Shown: one piece after another, positions 1 to 11,444 of the stretch
Layout of the letters: the number at the start of each line of letters is the position of its first letter
Position numbering within the stretch: position 1 is the stretch's first letter
Origin: Nicotiana tabacum
Lineage: Eukaryota; Streptophyta; Magnoliopsida; Solanales; Solanaceae
NCBI RefSeq assembly: GCF_000715075.1
Contig: NC_134087.1
Span: forward strand, 184,605,276-184,669,275
Direction of reading: 5' to 3'
Length of the DNA stretch: 64,000 nt
Made by a program: the position numbers and the translations under genes
The notes under the pieces: model-generated
Seen by the model: the letters and a program-made list of their open reading frames with translations, nothing else
Database searches by the model: none
What the model was told of the DNA's origin: nothing

Positions 1-634
1 TGAGTTATATTAGGATTCTATTATGTTAATTGATTCACTTTCCGTTTAAAAACAGTGTAATCCCCTGTTTCACGCCGCGAATATAGTTGAATACAGTCGA
101 ATACAATAATTTGTCTAGCTGTAATCCCATGTTTCACGCCATGAATACAATAATTAGCTAGACTTCCCTGATTCACTCCTATTTTTGATATTGTATTCAT
201 TAATACAATAGCTTAAATACATCTAATACATCTTATAACAACAGAAAACCTATCTACAATCCGTAATATAGCAAATGATATCTATAGATAGCTAATTGCC
301 ACTAAAATATAGTGCTTTATGAAAATTTCCCTTTTATGAATCCATAATTGATCTGTTGGTTATTGTACTTTTAGAACCAAAATGGAGCGTCACTTGTTTG
401 ACCCCATTGAGTTTTGGTCTAATGAGATATGATCTAGCAAACTTAGACCTATCTCGGAATTGTTTTGACAAATGTGATATTCGGATCAGCTTATGCATAC
501 CTTAATTAATTTTTTGAAATATCTATTACCTTCCACCAGCAACAAAGACCAATTGAAATTTTCTGTTATCTCCTTGACTAATATAGCTTTCATTAAACTT
601 TTCTTGAGTTCGATCTTTAGAAGTTAAGGATAAA
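1..634. other. AT-rich intergenic DNA, no gene seen
   Basis: No reading frame of note and no recognisable element terminus. The left part carries an imperfect direct repeat (listed separately). The right end, ATAAA at 630-634, is the left target-site duplication of solo LTR S1. The segment could be an old transposon remnant, but nothing in it supports a family name. Confidence 0.6.
57..173. repeat. Imperfect direct repeat, two copies
   Basis: Two adjacent copies, about 57-120 and 121-173, both begin GTAATCCC(C/A)TGTTTCACGCC and both end near CAATAATT...CTAG. The first carries about 11 extra bases in its middle. No function is apparent. It may be the edge of a degenerate mobile element lying mostly outside the window. 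Confidence 0.5.
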
Positions 635-1344
635 TGTCATGACCCGGATTTTTCACCCTCGGAAGTCGTGATGGCGCCTATTAATGGAAGCTAGGCAAGC
701 CAATTATCAAACAATTACTTTTTTACCAATTTTATTTCTCTTTAACAAACATAAAGCGATAACATATAAATAACGGAAGTTCAAATTTAAGCAGAAGAAA
801 ACAATGAAATATCTGAAATCTGCATTTATTACAACTACTTAAGCCTTAATCACCAAAAACCTGGTGTCACAGTATCACAGATGGTCTAAGATTGCTATAT
901 ACAAAGTCTGAAGAAATAACAGTACACTGATTCTGAATGTAAGGAAAATGAAATAGGGAATAAGGGATAGAGGAAGACGCCAGGGCCTTCGGACGCCTGT
1001 AGGTCTACCTTGGATCTCCGCGTGGACTGAAGGTAGCCTCCAAACTACGGTCCAAAAGCTGCTCCGGGATCTGCACATAGTGCAGAGTGTAGTATCAGCA
1101 CAACCGACCCCATGTGCTGGTAAGTGCCTAGCATAACCTCGGCGAAGTAGTGACGAGGCTAGGACCAGACTACCAAATAACCTCTGCAATTCAACATATA
1201 CAGCGGAAAAGAAGTACAGAAATAAATAGTCAAGTATGGGAGGTGGAGCATGCTGCGGGGAGATATCAATTCCGAATAGAAGACAACAGGTAAATGGAAG
1301 AAGCAATATATATCACGGATATTAACAAATGATCAGAAATCAAT

Positions 1345-1625
1345 AAATGCACGACATCACCCTTCGTGATTTTACTCTCGTCTTCACCAAAGCAATCATA
1401 TAATAAAAATATGCACGGCATCACTCTTCGTGCTTTTACTCTCTTTCCTCACCATATAATCAATATAATTGGTACAAAATGGTACATCGTACGGTACGAC
1501 ATCACCCTTCGTGCTTTACACTCTTTCCTTACAATCATACACGGTATCACTCTTCGCTCTTTACACTCTTTCCTCACAAAAACAATGCACGGCATCACCC
1601 TTCGTGCTTTAACTCTCTTCCTCAC
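1345..1625 (-). repeat. Short tandem repeat block in solo LTR S1
   Basis: Five to six degenerate copies of a 35-45 bp unit with the core GGCATCACCCTTCGTG followed by a T/C-rich stretch. In the sense direction each unit holds GCACG and CGTGC arms that could pair. The block sits at the same place in the LTR as the 40-bp repeats of element A and the three-copy block of S2, but its sequence differs. Downstream (1650-1800) are several copies of a CCCGGCAAGGGA motif. Confidence 0.7.
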
Positions 1626-2053
1626 CCAAACAACAATCACAAACAGTAGGGCAAGGGGAATAAATAAAATTATAATAAGAATCCCGGCAAGGGAACAACA
1701 ATTCACCAATTTAGTCCCGGCAAGGGAACAACATCAATAATATCAACATCCTAGCAAGGGAGATAACAAATAAAGCAACAATAACCCGGCAAGTGTGGCA
1801 ACATAATGATCTCTTCTCCTTCTCACTTTTACTTCAAAATTCACTTCACAACTCGAGCTAATGCTCTAGAGGTTCAATTATCACTTATACCTTCACAATT
1901 CATTATACAACTTGAGCCAACGCTCCTCAATGTTCATAGCTCACAATTCCTTCCTCAAACTTTACACAACAAATAGAAACCATCACCAAGGCATGAAAGA
2001 TACAACGAAGTCATGATAATTGCAATATGAAGACTCACGGGCATGCTAGACAA

Positions 2054-2089
2054 TAACGTATAGATACTCGTCACCATGCCTATACGTCG
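2054..2089 (-). other. Conserved LTR hairpin (S1 copy)
   Basis: Arms ACGTATAG (2056-2063) and CTATACGT (2080-2087) pair perfectly over 8 bp, with a further G.U pair in the sense RNA. The loop is 16 nt. Hairpins at the same place in S2, D and both LTRs of A keep the pairing through different bases. See the finding on covariation. Confidence 0.75.
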
Positions 2090-2639
2090 TACTCAACAAT
2101 TACCACATAGCAAATAGGACTAGACAACTCAATTACCACGAACACAACTCAAGTTTCAATTATAGCTTTACCCCTTGATTCCACCGCCAATTCGCTCGTA
2201 TCTAGTCACAAGTTACTTAATTACATCAATAAACGCTAAATGAATCAATTTGAATGCATGAAAATGAGTTTCCCAAAGTTTTATCCAAAAAGTCAAAAAA
2301 TGCCCCCAGGCCCACATGGTCAAAACCGGGGGTTCGAACCAAAACCCGATTACCCATTTCCCCACAAACCCAAATATATAATTTGTTTTGAAATCGGACG
2401 TCAAATCGAGGTCCAAATTCCTAATTTTTAAAAAACCTAGGTTCTACCCAAAATACCCAATTTCCCCCATGAAAATCATTAATTTTGAGTTGAAATAATG
2501 TTAAAAGATGTTAATGATTGAAGGAAATGAGTTAAAATTAACTTACAATCGATTTGGAAGAAGATTTGTTCTTGAAAAATCACCCTAAGGAGTTTGTGTT
2601 TTGAAAAGATGTGAAAATGGATTAAAATTCGTCAAAGTA

Positions 2640-2965
2640 TAAAGGTTGCAGGTCTCGGATGTGGGAATTGCGAACAGGGGTTCGCAATTGCGAACCCTGA
2701 CCTCTGCTAGCTTGGGAATTGCGAAACAGGGCTCGCATTTGCGAACCCTTCAGGAAATTTGGGCTTTCGCATTTGCGAACAATATGTCGCATTTGTGACT
2801 TCAAGCATTCCCAGCATACATCGCATTTGTGAAGGGACCCTCGCATTTGCGAGGCCGGAATTGCGAGGAACATCTCGCATTTGCGAGGAAGGGCAGGCCT
2901 GGGTTGGTTCGCATTTGCGATCAAGCCCTCGCATTTGCGATATCGCATTTGCGAGCCATGCGAAG
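2640..2965. repeat. CpG near-palindrome array in S1 (TCGCATTTGCGA type)
   Basis: About a dozen copies of TCGCATTTGCGA-like or TCGCAATTGCGA-like units spaced 10-30 bp apart, in an otherwise AT-rich LTR. The array lies about 0.72-1.05 kb from the LTR 5' end in the sense direction. It is followed by a GAGCCCTCGGGGCTCCAAA block at about 3047 that is nearly unchanged in the other LTR families. No function is known to me. Confidence 0.8.
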
Positions 2966-3687
2966 CCTGCAGGCCTGATCATACCAGCAAAATCCTGCAA
3001 TTTTCTAAGTTCGAAAAACACCCTGTGGCCTATCCAAAACTCACCGGAGCCCTCGGGGCTCCAAACCAGACATGCACACTACCTCAAAAACATCTTACGG
3101 ATTTATTCTTGTAATTAAATCACCAAAATAATATCATGAACATCGAATTAAACCTCAAGATCAAAGAAATTTCAAAACTTCTTTAAACATCAAATTTTGC
3201 ATTTAAGGTCCGAATCACGTCAAATGGATTCTGTTTCTTACCAAACTTTACCGACAACATATATAAATCATATTGAACCTGTACCGGGCTCCGGAACCAT
3301 AATACGGGCCCGATACCACATGTTTCACATAGCATTTCACTTTAAAAAACCTTTATATTTTTCAGAAAATAATTTCTTTCAAAAATTCATTTCTCGGGCT
3401 TGGGACCTCGGGATTCGATTCCGGGCATACGCCCAAGTCCCATATTTTCCTACGGACCATCCGGGACCATCAAATTATGGCTCTGGGTCCGTTTACCCAA
3501 ACTTTGACCGAAGTCAAATTAATTCATTTTATAGTCAAAATTTATCATTTTTCTCAGATTTTCACATATAGGCTTTCCGGCTACGCGCCCGGACTGTGCA
3601 CGCAAATTGAGGTGATGCTAAAAGAGGTTTTTAAGGCCTTGGAACGCAGAATTCATTTTAAAAACAAGTGATGATTGGGTCATCACA

Positions 3688-4250
3688 ATAAATCTTCGTA
3701 GGATGTATCTATCTTAATATAGTCAATCATTAACTTAAGAATAAGATATAGTCAATCATTGTATTGCCCAAATTCTATGCATCAGTATTAAACTATGTTG
3801 CTCAGTCTTCTAGCTAAAACTGTTTTAATATTTTGATTTTCTGCTGCTATTAAAAAAAACTGATGCATTTTAAAAATATACACCGCGGTATTCGTGTTGA
3901 ATCCTTCAAAATCAAAGCTATATGGTCATTGGTGAATCTAGAGCAAAAGTACCGGGTTCATGAAATCAGTATTTTTGATACAAAGTATATGTGAAAAATT
4001 ACTAAACTTTTAACAGAAACATTTAGACTCTAAGATCAGAATTCCAAAAGTGTAATAGGCTGTGTATAAAAACCTAAATATTAAACTCATCAAATTAAAA
4101 TTATGAATATGTCTTTGCCAATGGTGATTAAACCCTGGACTCGTGAACCCACTTCCTCTTGTGTGCACCCAAAATTCCTACCCTTTCGTATTTTTGAGAC
4201 CATTGATTTTGTTTTATTATATTATTAGTGCTGTTTATGATTGAACCATA
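3688..4250. other. AT-rich spacer with degenerate repeat-like sequence
   Basis: Begins with the right TSD of S1 (ATAAA). The stretch 3920-4150 has the texture of a decayed short interspersed or fold-back repeat, but I cannot define its ends. No coding sequence seen. Confidence 0.45.
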
Positions 4251-4480
4251 GCTCGTTTGGTAAGAGGGATAAAGGATAATTAATCTCGAGATTAAATTTG
4301 AGATGAATTTATTCCACGTTTAGTTAGGGTAAAATTACGATATAACTAATCTCAAGATTAGTTATCCCGAACTTGTTGTGTTATTTTTGTCCTTATGGGA
4401 GGGTGAGATAACAATTCCAGAATAACTAATAATCCCCAGATAATTAATCTTGGGATAACTTATTTTCCAACCGAACGACC
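4251..4480. mobile_element. Candidate MITE (about 230 bp)
   Basis: The ends are inverted: GCTCGTTTGGT at 4251-4261 and the complement of GGTCGTTCGGT at 4470-4480, 9 of 11 bases matching. The interior is AT-rich and rich in ATTAATCTCGAGATTAA-like inverted repeats, and it carries no coding potential. A clear TSD is not visible, so I leave the superfamily open (hAT-like or Tourist-like are both possible). Confidence 0.55.
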
Positions 4481-4565
4481 CCTAAATTAAGTTAGAGTAT
4501 GTGGTGGATTTTCCAATTTCCAGCGATTCATTTTTATCGATAGTACATTGGTATTAATTCGAGTT

Positions 4566-4893
4566 TGTTATAAAATATTTAGTGAATGTGGATGTCCACT
4601 ACTCCCATTACTTTTACCCAGGACGTAAATAACTCCCACTACTCATCACTATTATGATTGTAACTTTCACACTTTCATAACTCCTCCCCATGATCTTCCC
4701 CCATGATCTCAATTGTTAATGTCATGTTTAAGACAATAATTTTGTAACCTTCTATGTAGTAGTATAAATAAAGGCATGAAATGTGATATGAGATACACTT
4801 GAACAATTGATGAAATAACAAAGGTATCTCTTCTTCTCTTATTCTACTAATCTTCTTGTTTTATATTGTTAATTTGAGCTACATTTCTTAACA
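4566..4893 (+). repeat. 5' LTR of copia element F
   Basis: Starts TGTTATAAAA and ends CTTAACA, giving perfect 5-bp inverted termini TGTTA/TAACA. It holds a TATA box (TATAAATA at 4763-4770) followed by a T/C-rich leader, as expected of a short copia LTR. The partner LTR is outside the window, so the boundaries rest on the termini and the gag that follows. Confidence 0.7.
4763..4770 (+). promoter_or_regulatory. TATA box in the F LTR
   Basis: TATAAATA lies about 130 bp before the LTR end in a short LTR. Position and context fit an RNA polymerase II core promoter for the element's RNA. Activity is unknown. Confidence 0.5.
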
Positions 4894-5457
4894 CGTTATC
4901 ACCACGAAATCTCTACCCTCAAGGTTGGACTTCACTTTTTGCGAGGTATATCTCTATGATCTACTGTCAAAATTATCAAGCCTAATAATTCTTTTAGTTT
5001 TTTTATATCAGATATACATATGAGTATATTCCGCCGAATGAATGTTGGTTCCTTTATTTTTATTTTTCTTGTGATGTTTCATAATAATATAAACTTGAAC
5101 GTCATTTTTTTGTATTCATGAATATAGTACTGTTAACTTTTCATGAACAAAATAATAGGTGGTATACGTCAAATTAAATAATCTACAAAAAAAAATTGTA
5201 CTTTATTATCTATGCTTATTGGTTTTATATTATGATGGGATTTTAGTATGCCTAGTATAATAATTATACATTACTTTAGAAGACATTTTTGTTCTGTTAA
5301 AAAATATATACTAATAATTCAAAATAATTAGTATTTGTCTCTATGGAATTACGAGTTTAGTGTATATAGATCACAAGTTTGATATTATGTCAATCGTTTC
5401 TTTACGCTATTATCCTAATAATTTCTAATTATTTATCTTCATTGATAGTTTTCACTA
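4894..5457 (+). other. F primer-binding site region and leader
   Basis: The sequence directly after the LTR, CGTTATCACCACGAAATC, is where the tRNA primer site should be. I cannot assign the tRNA with confidence. The remaining AT-rich stretch up to the gag start holds nothing else I recognise. Confidence 0.45.
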
Positions 5458-5891
5458 TGTCGAATTTGTCAAAGCTTGAGTTTGTGGCACTTGACATTTC
5501 TGGAAAGAATTACCTATCATAGGTTCTCGATGCTGAGATTCACTTAGTTGCTAAAGGCCTTGGTGACACCATTACTCAGGGTAATGAGCATCAAGCCAGG
5601 ACAAATCGAAGGCCATGATTTTCCTTCGTCGTCATTTGTATGAAGGTTTGAAGATTTAATATTTGACAGTGAAAGATCCACTTGAAATGTGGACTAGCCT
5701 AAAGGAAAGGTATGATCACCTTAAGGCTACAATATTTCCAAGGGCTCGATATGAGTGGATGCACTTACGAGTGCAAGTTTTTAAGATCATAAGTGAGTAT
5801 AACTCTGATGTATTTCGAATAACTTCCCAATTGAAATTATGTTGGGATATTATGAATGATAGGATTTTTTGGAAAAGACTCTTACGACTTT
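5458..5891 (+). pseudogene. gag: F gag, N-terminal part (copia type)
   Basis: The region starts at ATGTCGAATTTGTC and translates to a copia-type Gag capsid that would coat the element RNA in cytoplasmic particles. Recognisable stretches are SKLEFVALDISGKNY near the start and TSLKERYDHLKATIFPRARY, then SDVFRITSQLKLC, near the end. An in-frame TAG replaces a tryptophan after NYLS, there is a frameshift around 5590-5610, and a TAA lies just before the TVKDPLE stretch. The longest open piece is 5663-5891. Solo LTR S2 then cuts the frame, and the C-terminal half resumes at 8669. Confidence 0.8.
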
Positions 5892-6654
5892 TGTCACGAC
5901 CTGAATTTCCCACCCTCGGGAGTCATGATGGCGCTTACTCGTGAAAGCTAGGCAAGCTGAGTGTTATAAATTCATTATCCTTTTTATTACGCATTTTCAA
6001 CAGTTCAATATAATAGGTGATCAAACAACGGAATAATAAAAATAACCAGAAGTACGGAAGACGAAAAACTTAATAGTTTAATCAGACACTAATACATAAA
6101 TTCGAAATACAACTCTACCCAGAATTTGGTGTCACAAAGTCACGGACTATCTACGAATACTAAATACAGAGGTCTGAAAGATAATTACAATTATTTCTGA
6201 AATACATAAAAGGAATAGTATGGAAAGATAGAAGAAGACGCCAAGGCCTGCGGACACTTGCAGGACTACCTCGAGTCACCTGTTGGACTAAAGGCAGCAA
6301 CCTCACTGCGGTCCAAAGGCTGTAGCATCGGGATCTGCACATAGTATATAGTGTAGTATCAGCACAACCGACCCCATGTGTTGGTAAGTACCTAGCCTAA
6401 CCTCGATGAAGTAGTGATGAGGCTAGGACCAGACTACCAAATAAACCTGTGCAGTTAAATCATATACAGTGGAAAAATAAAAGCAGATATTAACAGTAAA
6501 GATGGGAGGGGGAAAACATGATGCGGGGAATATCAGATAACTACAGAATACTAACAGAGGAATGTAAAGAAAACCATAATTAAATTACCAACAAGAAGAA
6601 GGAAAACAAGCACAATATTTATTTTCATTTATTTCTTGTTGCAGGCGTGCAACC

Positions 6655-6785
6655 TGATCCAATTTCATATATTACCGTGGCGGTGTGCCACCCACTCTCA
6701 TTTCATATATTACCGTGGCGGCGTGTCACCCGCTCCCATTTCATATATTATCGTGGCAGTGTACCACCCGCTCCCATATACAATT
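6655..6785 (-). repeat. Three-copy tandem repeat in S2
   Basis: Three copies of a unit of about 43-46 bp built on TTCATATATTACCGTGGCGG followed by GTGTGCCACCC. It lies at the place in the LTR where element A has its 40-bp repeats. Downstream (6800-6900) are copies of the CCCGGCAAGGGA-like motif seen in the other families. Confidence 0.7.
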
Positions 6786-6978
6786 CAACATTAGTCACAA
6801 CAACATTCCGGCAAGGGAAATATTATCATAAACAATAACATCCCGGCAAACGAGATAATTTCATAAACAATAACATCCCAGCAAGGGAACCAACAATGAT
6901 AGTCATCATATTAGGCATGAATAAATCACAACGGAGTCATAACAATTACAATATTAGACTCACGGACATGCTTGACAC

Positions 6979-7014
6979 TGACGTATAGATACTCGTCACC
7001 ATGCCTATACATCG
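6979..7014 (-). other. Conserved LTR hairpin (S2 copy)
   Basis: Arms ACGTATAG (6981-6988) and CTATACAT (7005-7012) around a 16-nt loop. In sense RNA the changed base makes a U.G wobble rather than a break. The loop shares GGTGACGAGTAT with S1. Confidence 0.75.
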
Positions 7015-7614
7015 TACTCTACAATTAACACATAGCAAATAAGACACAACCCCTAATCCCTCAAGCTAAGGTTAGACCAAACACTTACCTCAAACTTCCA
7101 CGGCTAACTCAAGCCTCAAACACCGCTTTTTCCTTTAGAATTCGCCTCCAAATTACTTGTATCTAGTCCAAATTAATTTAACAACATCAATACATTCTAA
7201 AGAATACATACCCAATGCTTAATTATAGGTTTTCTATCATTTTTCCCAAAAAGTCAAAAATTAACCCAGTGCCCGCTTGGTCGAAACTCGAGGTACGGAC
7301 CAAAACATGATCACCCATTCACCCACGAGCCCAAATATGCAATTAGTTTTGAAATCCGACTCCAAAACGAGGTGTAAATCCCAATTAACCAAAAAGCCCT
7401 AATTCTACCCAAATTCCTAATTTCTACCATAAAAATCCTAGATTTTTGGATGAAAATTGATGAAATACAGTGGGAAATCGAAAGAAAAAGGTTTAGAATC
7501 ATATACCAATTCTTTTGGGAAGAACTTGTTCCTTGAAAATCGCCTCAATGCTCTCTAGTTTTGAAAATATGAAATTATGGACTAAATCTCGATTTTGCTA
7601 CTATTTTTAATTCA

Positions 7615-7935
7615 CTGGACAGGCCTTCTTTGCGTTCGCGAAGGGTCAGGACCAGTTGCCTTCGCGCTCACATTTAGTGGCTCATGTTCGCGGAGCTTTA
7701 GCTCCTCAAGTGTTCGCGTTTGCGGTCTAGTGACCACGTTCGCGTAGAACAAAAATCCCTTTTCCCAATCCCGGCCAAAAGGCCTTCGCGTTCGCGATAG
7801 CATGCCCACGTTCGCGAAGGGTATCACCCCCAAGGATTCCCGTTCGCGACCTGGTTCTCGGGTTCGCGTAGAAGGAAATTTTCCTTCAGCCTGACTTACC
7901 CTTCGTGTTCGCGAGAGTCCTTGGCAAACGTGAAG
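7615..7935. repeat. CpG near-palindrome array in S2 (TTCGCGTTCGCGA type)
   Basis: Repeated TTCGCGTTCGCGA-like units and TTCGCGAA pieces, with CGTTCGCG as the common core. They occupy the same position relative to the LTR 5' end (about 0.74-1.05 kb) as the unrelated arrays of S1, A and D. Confidence 0.8.
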
Positions 7936-8668
7936 AACGAAACTTCAACATACCAGAAATAGAAAACCTGCAACTTTTCCAAGTGTAAAAACATCCCGAA
8001 ACCTATTCAAAACTGACCCAAGCCCTCAGGGTTCCAAACGAAACATGCATACTAACTCAAAAACATCATATGGATTTACTCGTGCGATCAAATCACCAAA
8101 TTAACATTTTTAATAACGAATTTAGCATCTAAATCAAAGAAAAACTTCAAGAACACTTAAGTTTCCATTTTCACAACCGAGGGTCCGATTCACCTCATTT
8201 CAAATCTGTTTCTTATCAAATTTTACAGGTTCAACCTAAACACCATATAAGACCTGTACTGGGCTCCAAAACCAAGATACGGTCCTGATACCATCAATTT
8301 CATATACATTCAAATTTTCAAAAACTCTTAAAATTTCAGTTAAACAATTTTATTTAAAAATTCATTTCTCGGGCTTGGGATCTCGGAATTTAATTCCGGG
8401 CATATGCCCAAGTCCCATATTTTCCTACGGACCCTCCGGGACGGTCAATTCATGGGTCCGGTTCCGTTTACCTAAAATGTTGACCGAAGTCAACTTAAAT
8501 TTATTTTAAAAGCAAACTTTATTATTTTTCATAGATTTCCACATAATGGCTTTCCGGATACATGCCCGGACTATGCATACAAATCGAGGTAAGATAAAAG
8601 GGAGGTTTTAAGGCCTCAGAATACAGAATTTATTTCTAAAACAAGTGATGACCTTTTGAGTTATCACA

Positions 8669-9303
8669 ACTTTTCATGCCTCAATATGGTATTACAGTAG
8701 CAATACAATGAAAAGAATTTTAAAAAGTATTCTAAATTGATCTCACGCCTTCTGGTGGTTGAGCAACATAATACCCTTTTCCTGAACAATTACGAAGCCC
8801 GTCCCACAACGTCAGCTCCACTTCTTGAAGCGAATATGGTAGCTAGACGTGATACGTCTAGAAAAAGATAGAATAATAATCATGGCCATATGAATGTACG
8901 TTGGCATGAAAATGGTAAGAGACAAAATAATAGTCTTCATCGTGGTGGTCATGGCAAATGAGAGAACAATATGGGTTCTCAAAACAATCCTTCAAGAGGC
9001 AAAAGCTGTAACTGCAACCGCTGTGGCATGAAAGGTCATTGAAAAACTGAATGTCGTGCACCTGAGCATTTGTCAGGCTTTATCAAAACTCCATCAAAAG
9101 AAAGGCAAATAATGTTGGAGCATCTTCTGCTAATGCCCCAATGGAGTCTCACTTGACATTTAAAAAAGATTTTGAGGTAGGGCCTTCAAATAAAAATGAT
9201 GACAATTCCGAGGCAAATCTTGCTTTGAATGATGATGATTTTCAAGGTCTCAATGATCTTACTCATTTGGAAGTTGAAGACTTCTTTGGAGATAAAAACT
9301 AAA
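8669..9303 (+). pseudogene. gag: F gag, C-terminal part with zinc knuckle
   Basis: Continuation of the copia gag after S2. It holds a nucleocapsid zinc knuckle of the CX2CX4HX4C form (cysteines at 9013-9015, 9022-9024 and 9052-9054 region, histidine 9037-9039). The codon after the histidine, a tryptophan in such motifs, is now TGA (9040-9042). A short acidic tail ending LEVEDFFGDKN runs to the stop TAA near 9301. Several other stops and frameshifts lie upstream. The product would have bound the element RNA; no intact product can be made. Confidence 0.78.
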
Positions 9304-9562
9304 GTTTGATCATTTTACTGGGAATGCAATTATGTTGTTATTTTTATTTTCAGTATTTTTTTGTCTCGTTCTATAGTTTTTATTTTCAAGTAGTACTTAA
9401 AGTTGTCTTATGTTGTTGTTGGTGTTGTTAGTTTTTCCGTATTTCCCATGGTGTACTTTTATTTCTTTATGAAGAAAATAAAATCCCCAATCTTCAATTG
9501 GATCCAAGATGAGTAATAAAGATTTATGCATTTTGGATAGTGCTACAACACACACAATATTA
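9304..9562 (+). pseudogene. pol: F gag-pol spacer and start of pol (protease)
   Basis: After the gag stop comes about 200 bp of T-rich spacer. Then MSNKDLCILDSATTHTIL is encoded at 9509-9562. The DSATTHTIL stretch is the aspartic protease active-site region typical of copia elements (D-S/T-A/G). Element D is inserted directly after it, so the rest of protease, integrase, RT and RNase H is expected to the right of the window. Confidence 0.75.
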
Positions 9563-10274
9563 TGTGATGACCCAAAAGGTCATCTTTTGTTTTAGAAGTT
9601 AAAACTGTGTCCTGAGGTCTTAAAAAACCTCTTTTTGTCTCACCTCGATTTGCATGCGCAGTGCGGGCACCTTTCGGAAAGCTTTTATGTGAAATTTAAG
9701 AAAAAGATTGATTTTGACCATTAAAATTGATTAAAATTGATTTTGGTCAATATTCTAGGTAAACGGACCCGGACCCATAATTTGACAGTCTCGTAGGGTC
9801 CATAGTAAATTATGGAACTTGGGCGTATGCCCGAAATCGAATTCTGAGGTCCCTAGCCCGAGAAAAGAATTTTTAAGAAAATTATTTGCTGAAAATATAA
9901 AACTTTTTGATATGGAATGATGTGTGTTCTTGATGGTATCGGGCCCATATCTTGGATTCGGAGCTCGGTACAAGTTTAAAATAATAATTAAGTCCAATAT
10001 GTAAAATTTGGTAAGAATCGGAGTTGATTTGGTATAAATCGGACCTTTAGTTGAGAAAATGGAATTTTCAATGTTCTTAAAGAATTTCATGAATTTGAGG
10101 TTAAATTCATAGTTGTTGATGTTATTTTGATGATTTGATCGCACGAGCAAGTCCGTATGATTTTTTTAGACTTGCATGCATTTTTGGTTCGGAGCCCCGA
10201 GGGCTCGGGGTGAGTTTTGGATAGGCCACAGAGTGATTTGGGACTTAGGGAGATTGCTGGCATGTTGCAGCTGT

Positions 10275-10545
10275 GTAGAAGGCCCCTGATCTCTCAATTA
10301 CGAGATTAGGAATCACAATTGCGATGTAATCAGTGACCGCAAATGCAAGCTTTTTCTTCGCAAATGCGAAGAACTTAGGGCTAGCCTTTTTCGCAAATGC
10401 GAGATATACTTCGCAAATGCGAAGGTTGTCCAGATAGGCTAGAGGTCGCAAATGCGACGTTTTGCTTCGCAAATGCGAAGATAGCAAAAATTCCCAGGGT
10501 TCGCAATTGCAAACCCCTGATCGCAATTGCGATAACTGCACCTGT
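10275..10545. repeat. CpG near-palindrome array in D (TCGCAAATGCGA type)
   Basis: Some ten copies of TTCGCAAATGCGA-like units, with two TCGCAATTGCGA-like variants near the ends. It starts about 0.72 kb after the LTR 5' end, matching the position of the arrays in S1, S2 and A. It resembles the S1 array read on the other strand. Confidence 0.8.
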
Positions 10546-11140
10546 TAAGTGGGATTGTACACGAGATTCTTCATTATTTTACAACTTTCTCAAACCCTAA
10601 ACATCCTTAGACGATTTTTCAGAGGCTCAAACTTCTCCGAATCATAAGTAAGTGATTTCTAACTCATCTTTTTCAATTTAATCCATCTTTTTTACATAAT
10701 TTTACTTCAAAATCTAGGGTTTTTCATGGGAAATTGGGTTTTTTGGGTAGAAATTAGGATTTTCAAATTTTGGGGATTTGGGCATCAATTTGAGGTTCGA
10801 TTGCAAAACTAATTGCATATTTGAGTTCGTAAGTGAGTGGATGATCGAGTTTTGATTCGAATTTTAGGTTTTAACCAAGCGGGCCCGTGGTCAATTTTTG
10901 ACTTTTTTGGGGAAAACAATGAGAAATCTATTTTCATGCATTAGAATTGGGTTATTTAGCATTTATTGATGTTCTTGAGTAAATTATGACTAGATACACA
11001 CGAATTAGAAGTCGAACCGAGAGGTAAAGAGATAATTGAGGCTTAATCTTGTCGGTGGAATTGAGGTAAGTATTTGGCCTAACCTTAGCTTGAGGGAATA
11101 GGAGTCGTGGTCTTATTTGCTATGTGTTGATTGTTGAGTA

Positions 11141-11176
11141 CGACGTATAGGTGTGGTGATGAGTATCTATACGTTG
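11141..11176 (+). other. Conserved LTR hairpin (D copy)
   Basis: Arms CGACGTATAG (11141-11150) and CTATACGTTG (11167-11176) form ten pairs with one G.U, around a 16-nt loop. This is the strongest of the copies by perfect pairing and is on the plus strand because D is plus. Confidence 0.78.
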
Positions 11177-11444
11177 GTGTCAAGCATGCCCGTGAGTCTT
11201 ATACCATGTTGTTGTGAATCTATTATGTATTGTCCATGCATAGTTTGATGATTATCAATGTTGAACATGATTCGTGATAATTTCTTGGTAATTAATCATT
11301 GATGAGTATTAACTCAAGTTGCGACTCATTTTTATATAGTAACTATTGAAACGAGATTGGTTATAGCTGAATCCCTTGCCGGGATGTTATTGTTGATATT
11401 GTTGATTCCCTTGCCGGGACATACTATTTCTATTGTTTGGATGA

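Larger units (their letters stand above)
635..3687 (-). mobile_element. Solo LTR S1 of a long-LTR Ty3/gypsy family
   Basis: A 3053-bp LTR with no internal region attached. On the minus strand it begins TGTGATGACCC and ends GGGTCATGACA, so it has TG...CA ends and a longer imperfect terminal inverted repeat. The 5 bases on each side are identical (ATAAA at 630-634 and 3688-3692), which shows one integration followed by LTR-LTR recombination that removed the body. Its backbone matches the LTRs of elements A and D in this window, so it belongs to the same Tekay-like group but to a different family. Reading frames inside it are short and track its internal repeats; none looks like a protein gene. 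Confidence 0.93.
5892..8668 (-). mobile_element. Solo LTR S2 of a long-LTR Ty3/gypsy family
   Basis: A 2777-bp LTR flanked by identical 5-bp duplications ACTTT (5887-5891 and 8669-8673). It reads TGTCACGACC at its plus-strand left end and ends in ...TTATCACA on the right, so the sense strand is minus. It sits inside the gag of copia element F and so post-dates F. It shares with S1, A and D the block CGGGCTTGGGA, the GAGCCCTC..GGGTTCC block, the conserved hairpin and the TGATGGCGC(C/T)TACT end block. Its variable cassettes are its own. No protein gene is present. Confidence 0.93.
4566..9562 (+). mobile_element. Ty1/copia retrotransposon F, 5' part
   Basis: Contains a 328-bp 5' LTR, a leader, a broken gag and the first codons of pol. 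S2 interrupts gag at 5892-8668. Element D cuts pol at 9562/9563, so the rest of F should lie beyond the right edge of this window. The base just before the LTR closes a possible left TSD, GAGTT (4561-4565); its partner is not in view. All coding parts carry stops or frameshifts. Confidence 0.8.

Noticed and set aside
875..1306. 143-codon minus-strand frame in S1
   Set aside because: Falls within solo LTR S1; similar short frames recur in S2 and A because the DNA is homologous, and none resembles a protein family.
2640..2965. Possible CRISPR-like array
   Set aside because: Units are 12 bp with irregular short gaps and no constant spacer length. The DNA is a plant LTR, so this is not a CRISPR array.
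2622..3118. Overlapping frames on both strands with RICE/RKCE-like repeats
   Set aside because: They translate the TCGCATTTGCGA array of S1. The repeat explains the openness.
3900..4150. Possible SINE or fold-back element
   Set aside because: The texture is suggestive, but no box A/B promoter, tail or target duplication could be fixed.
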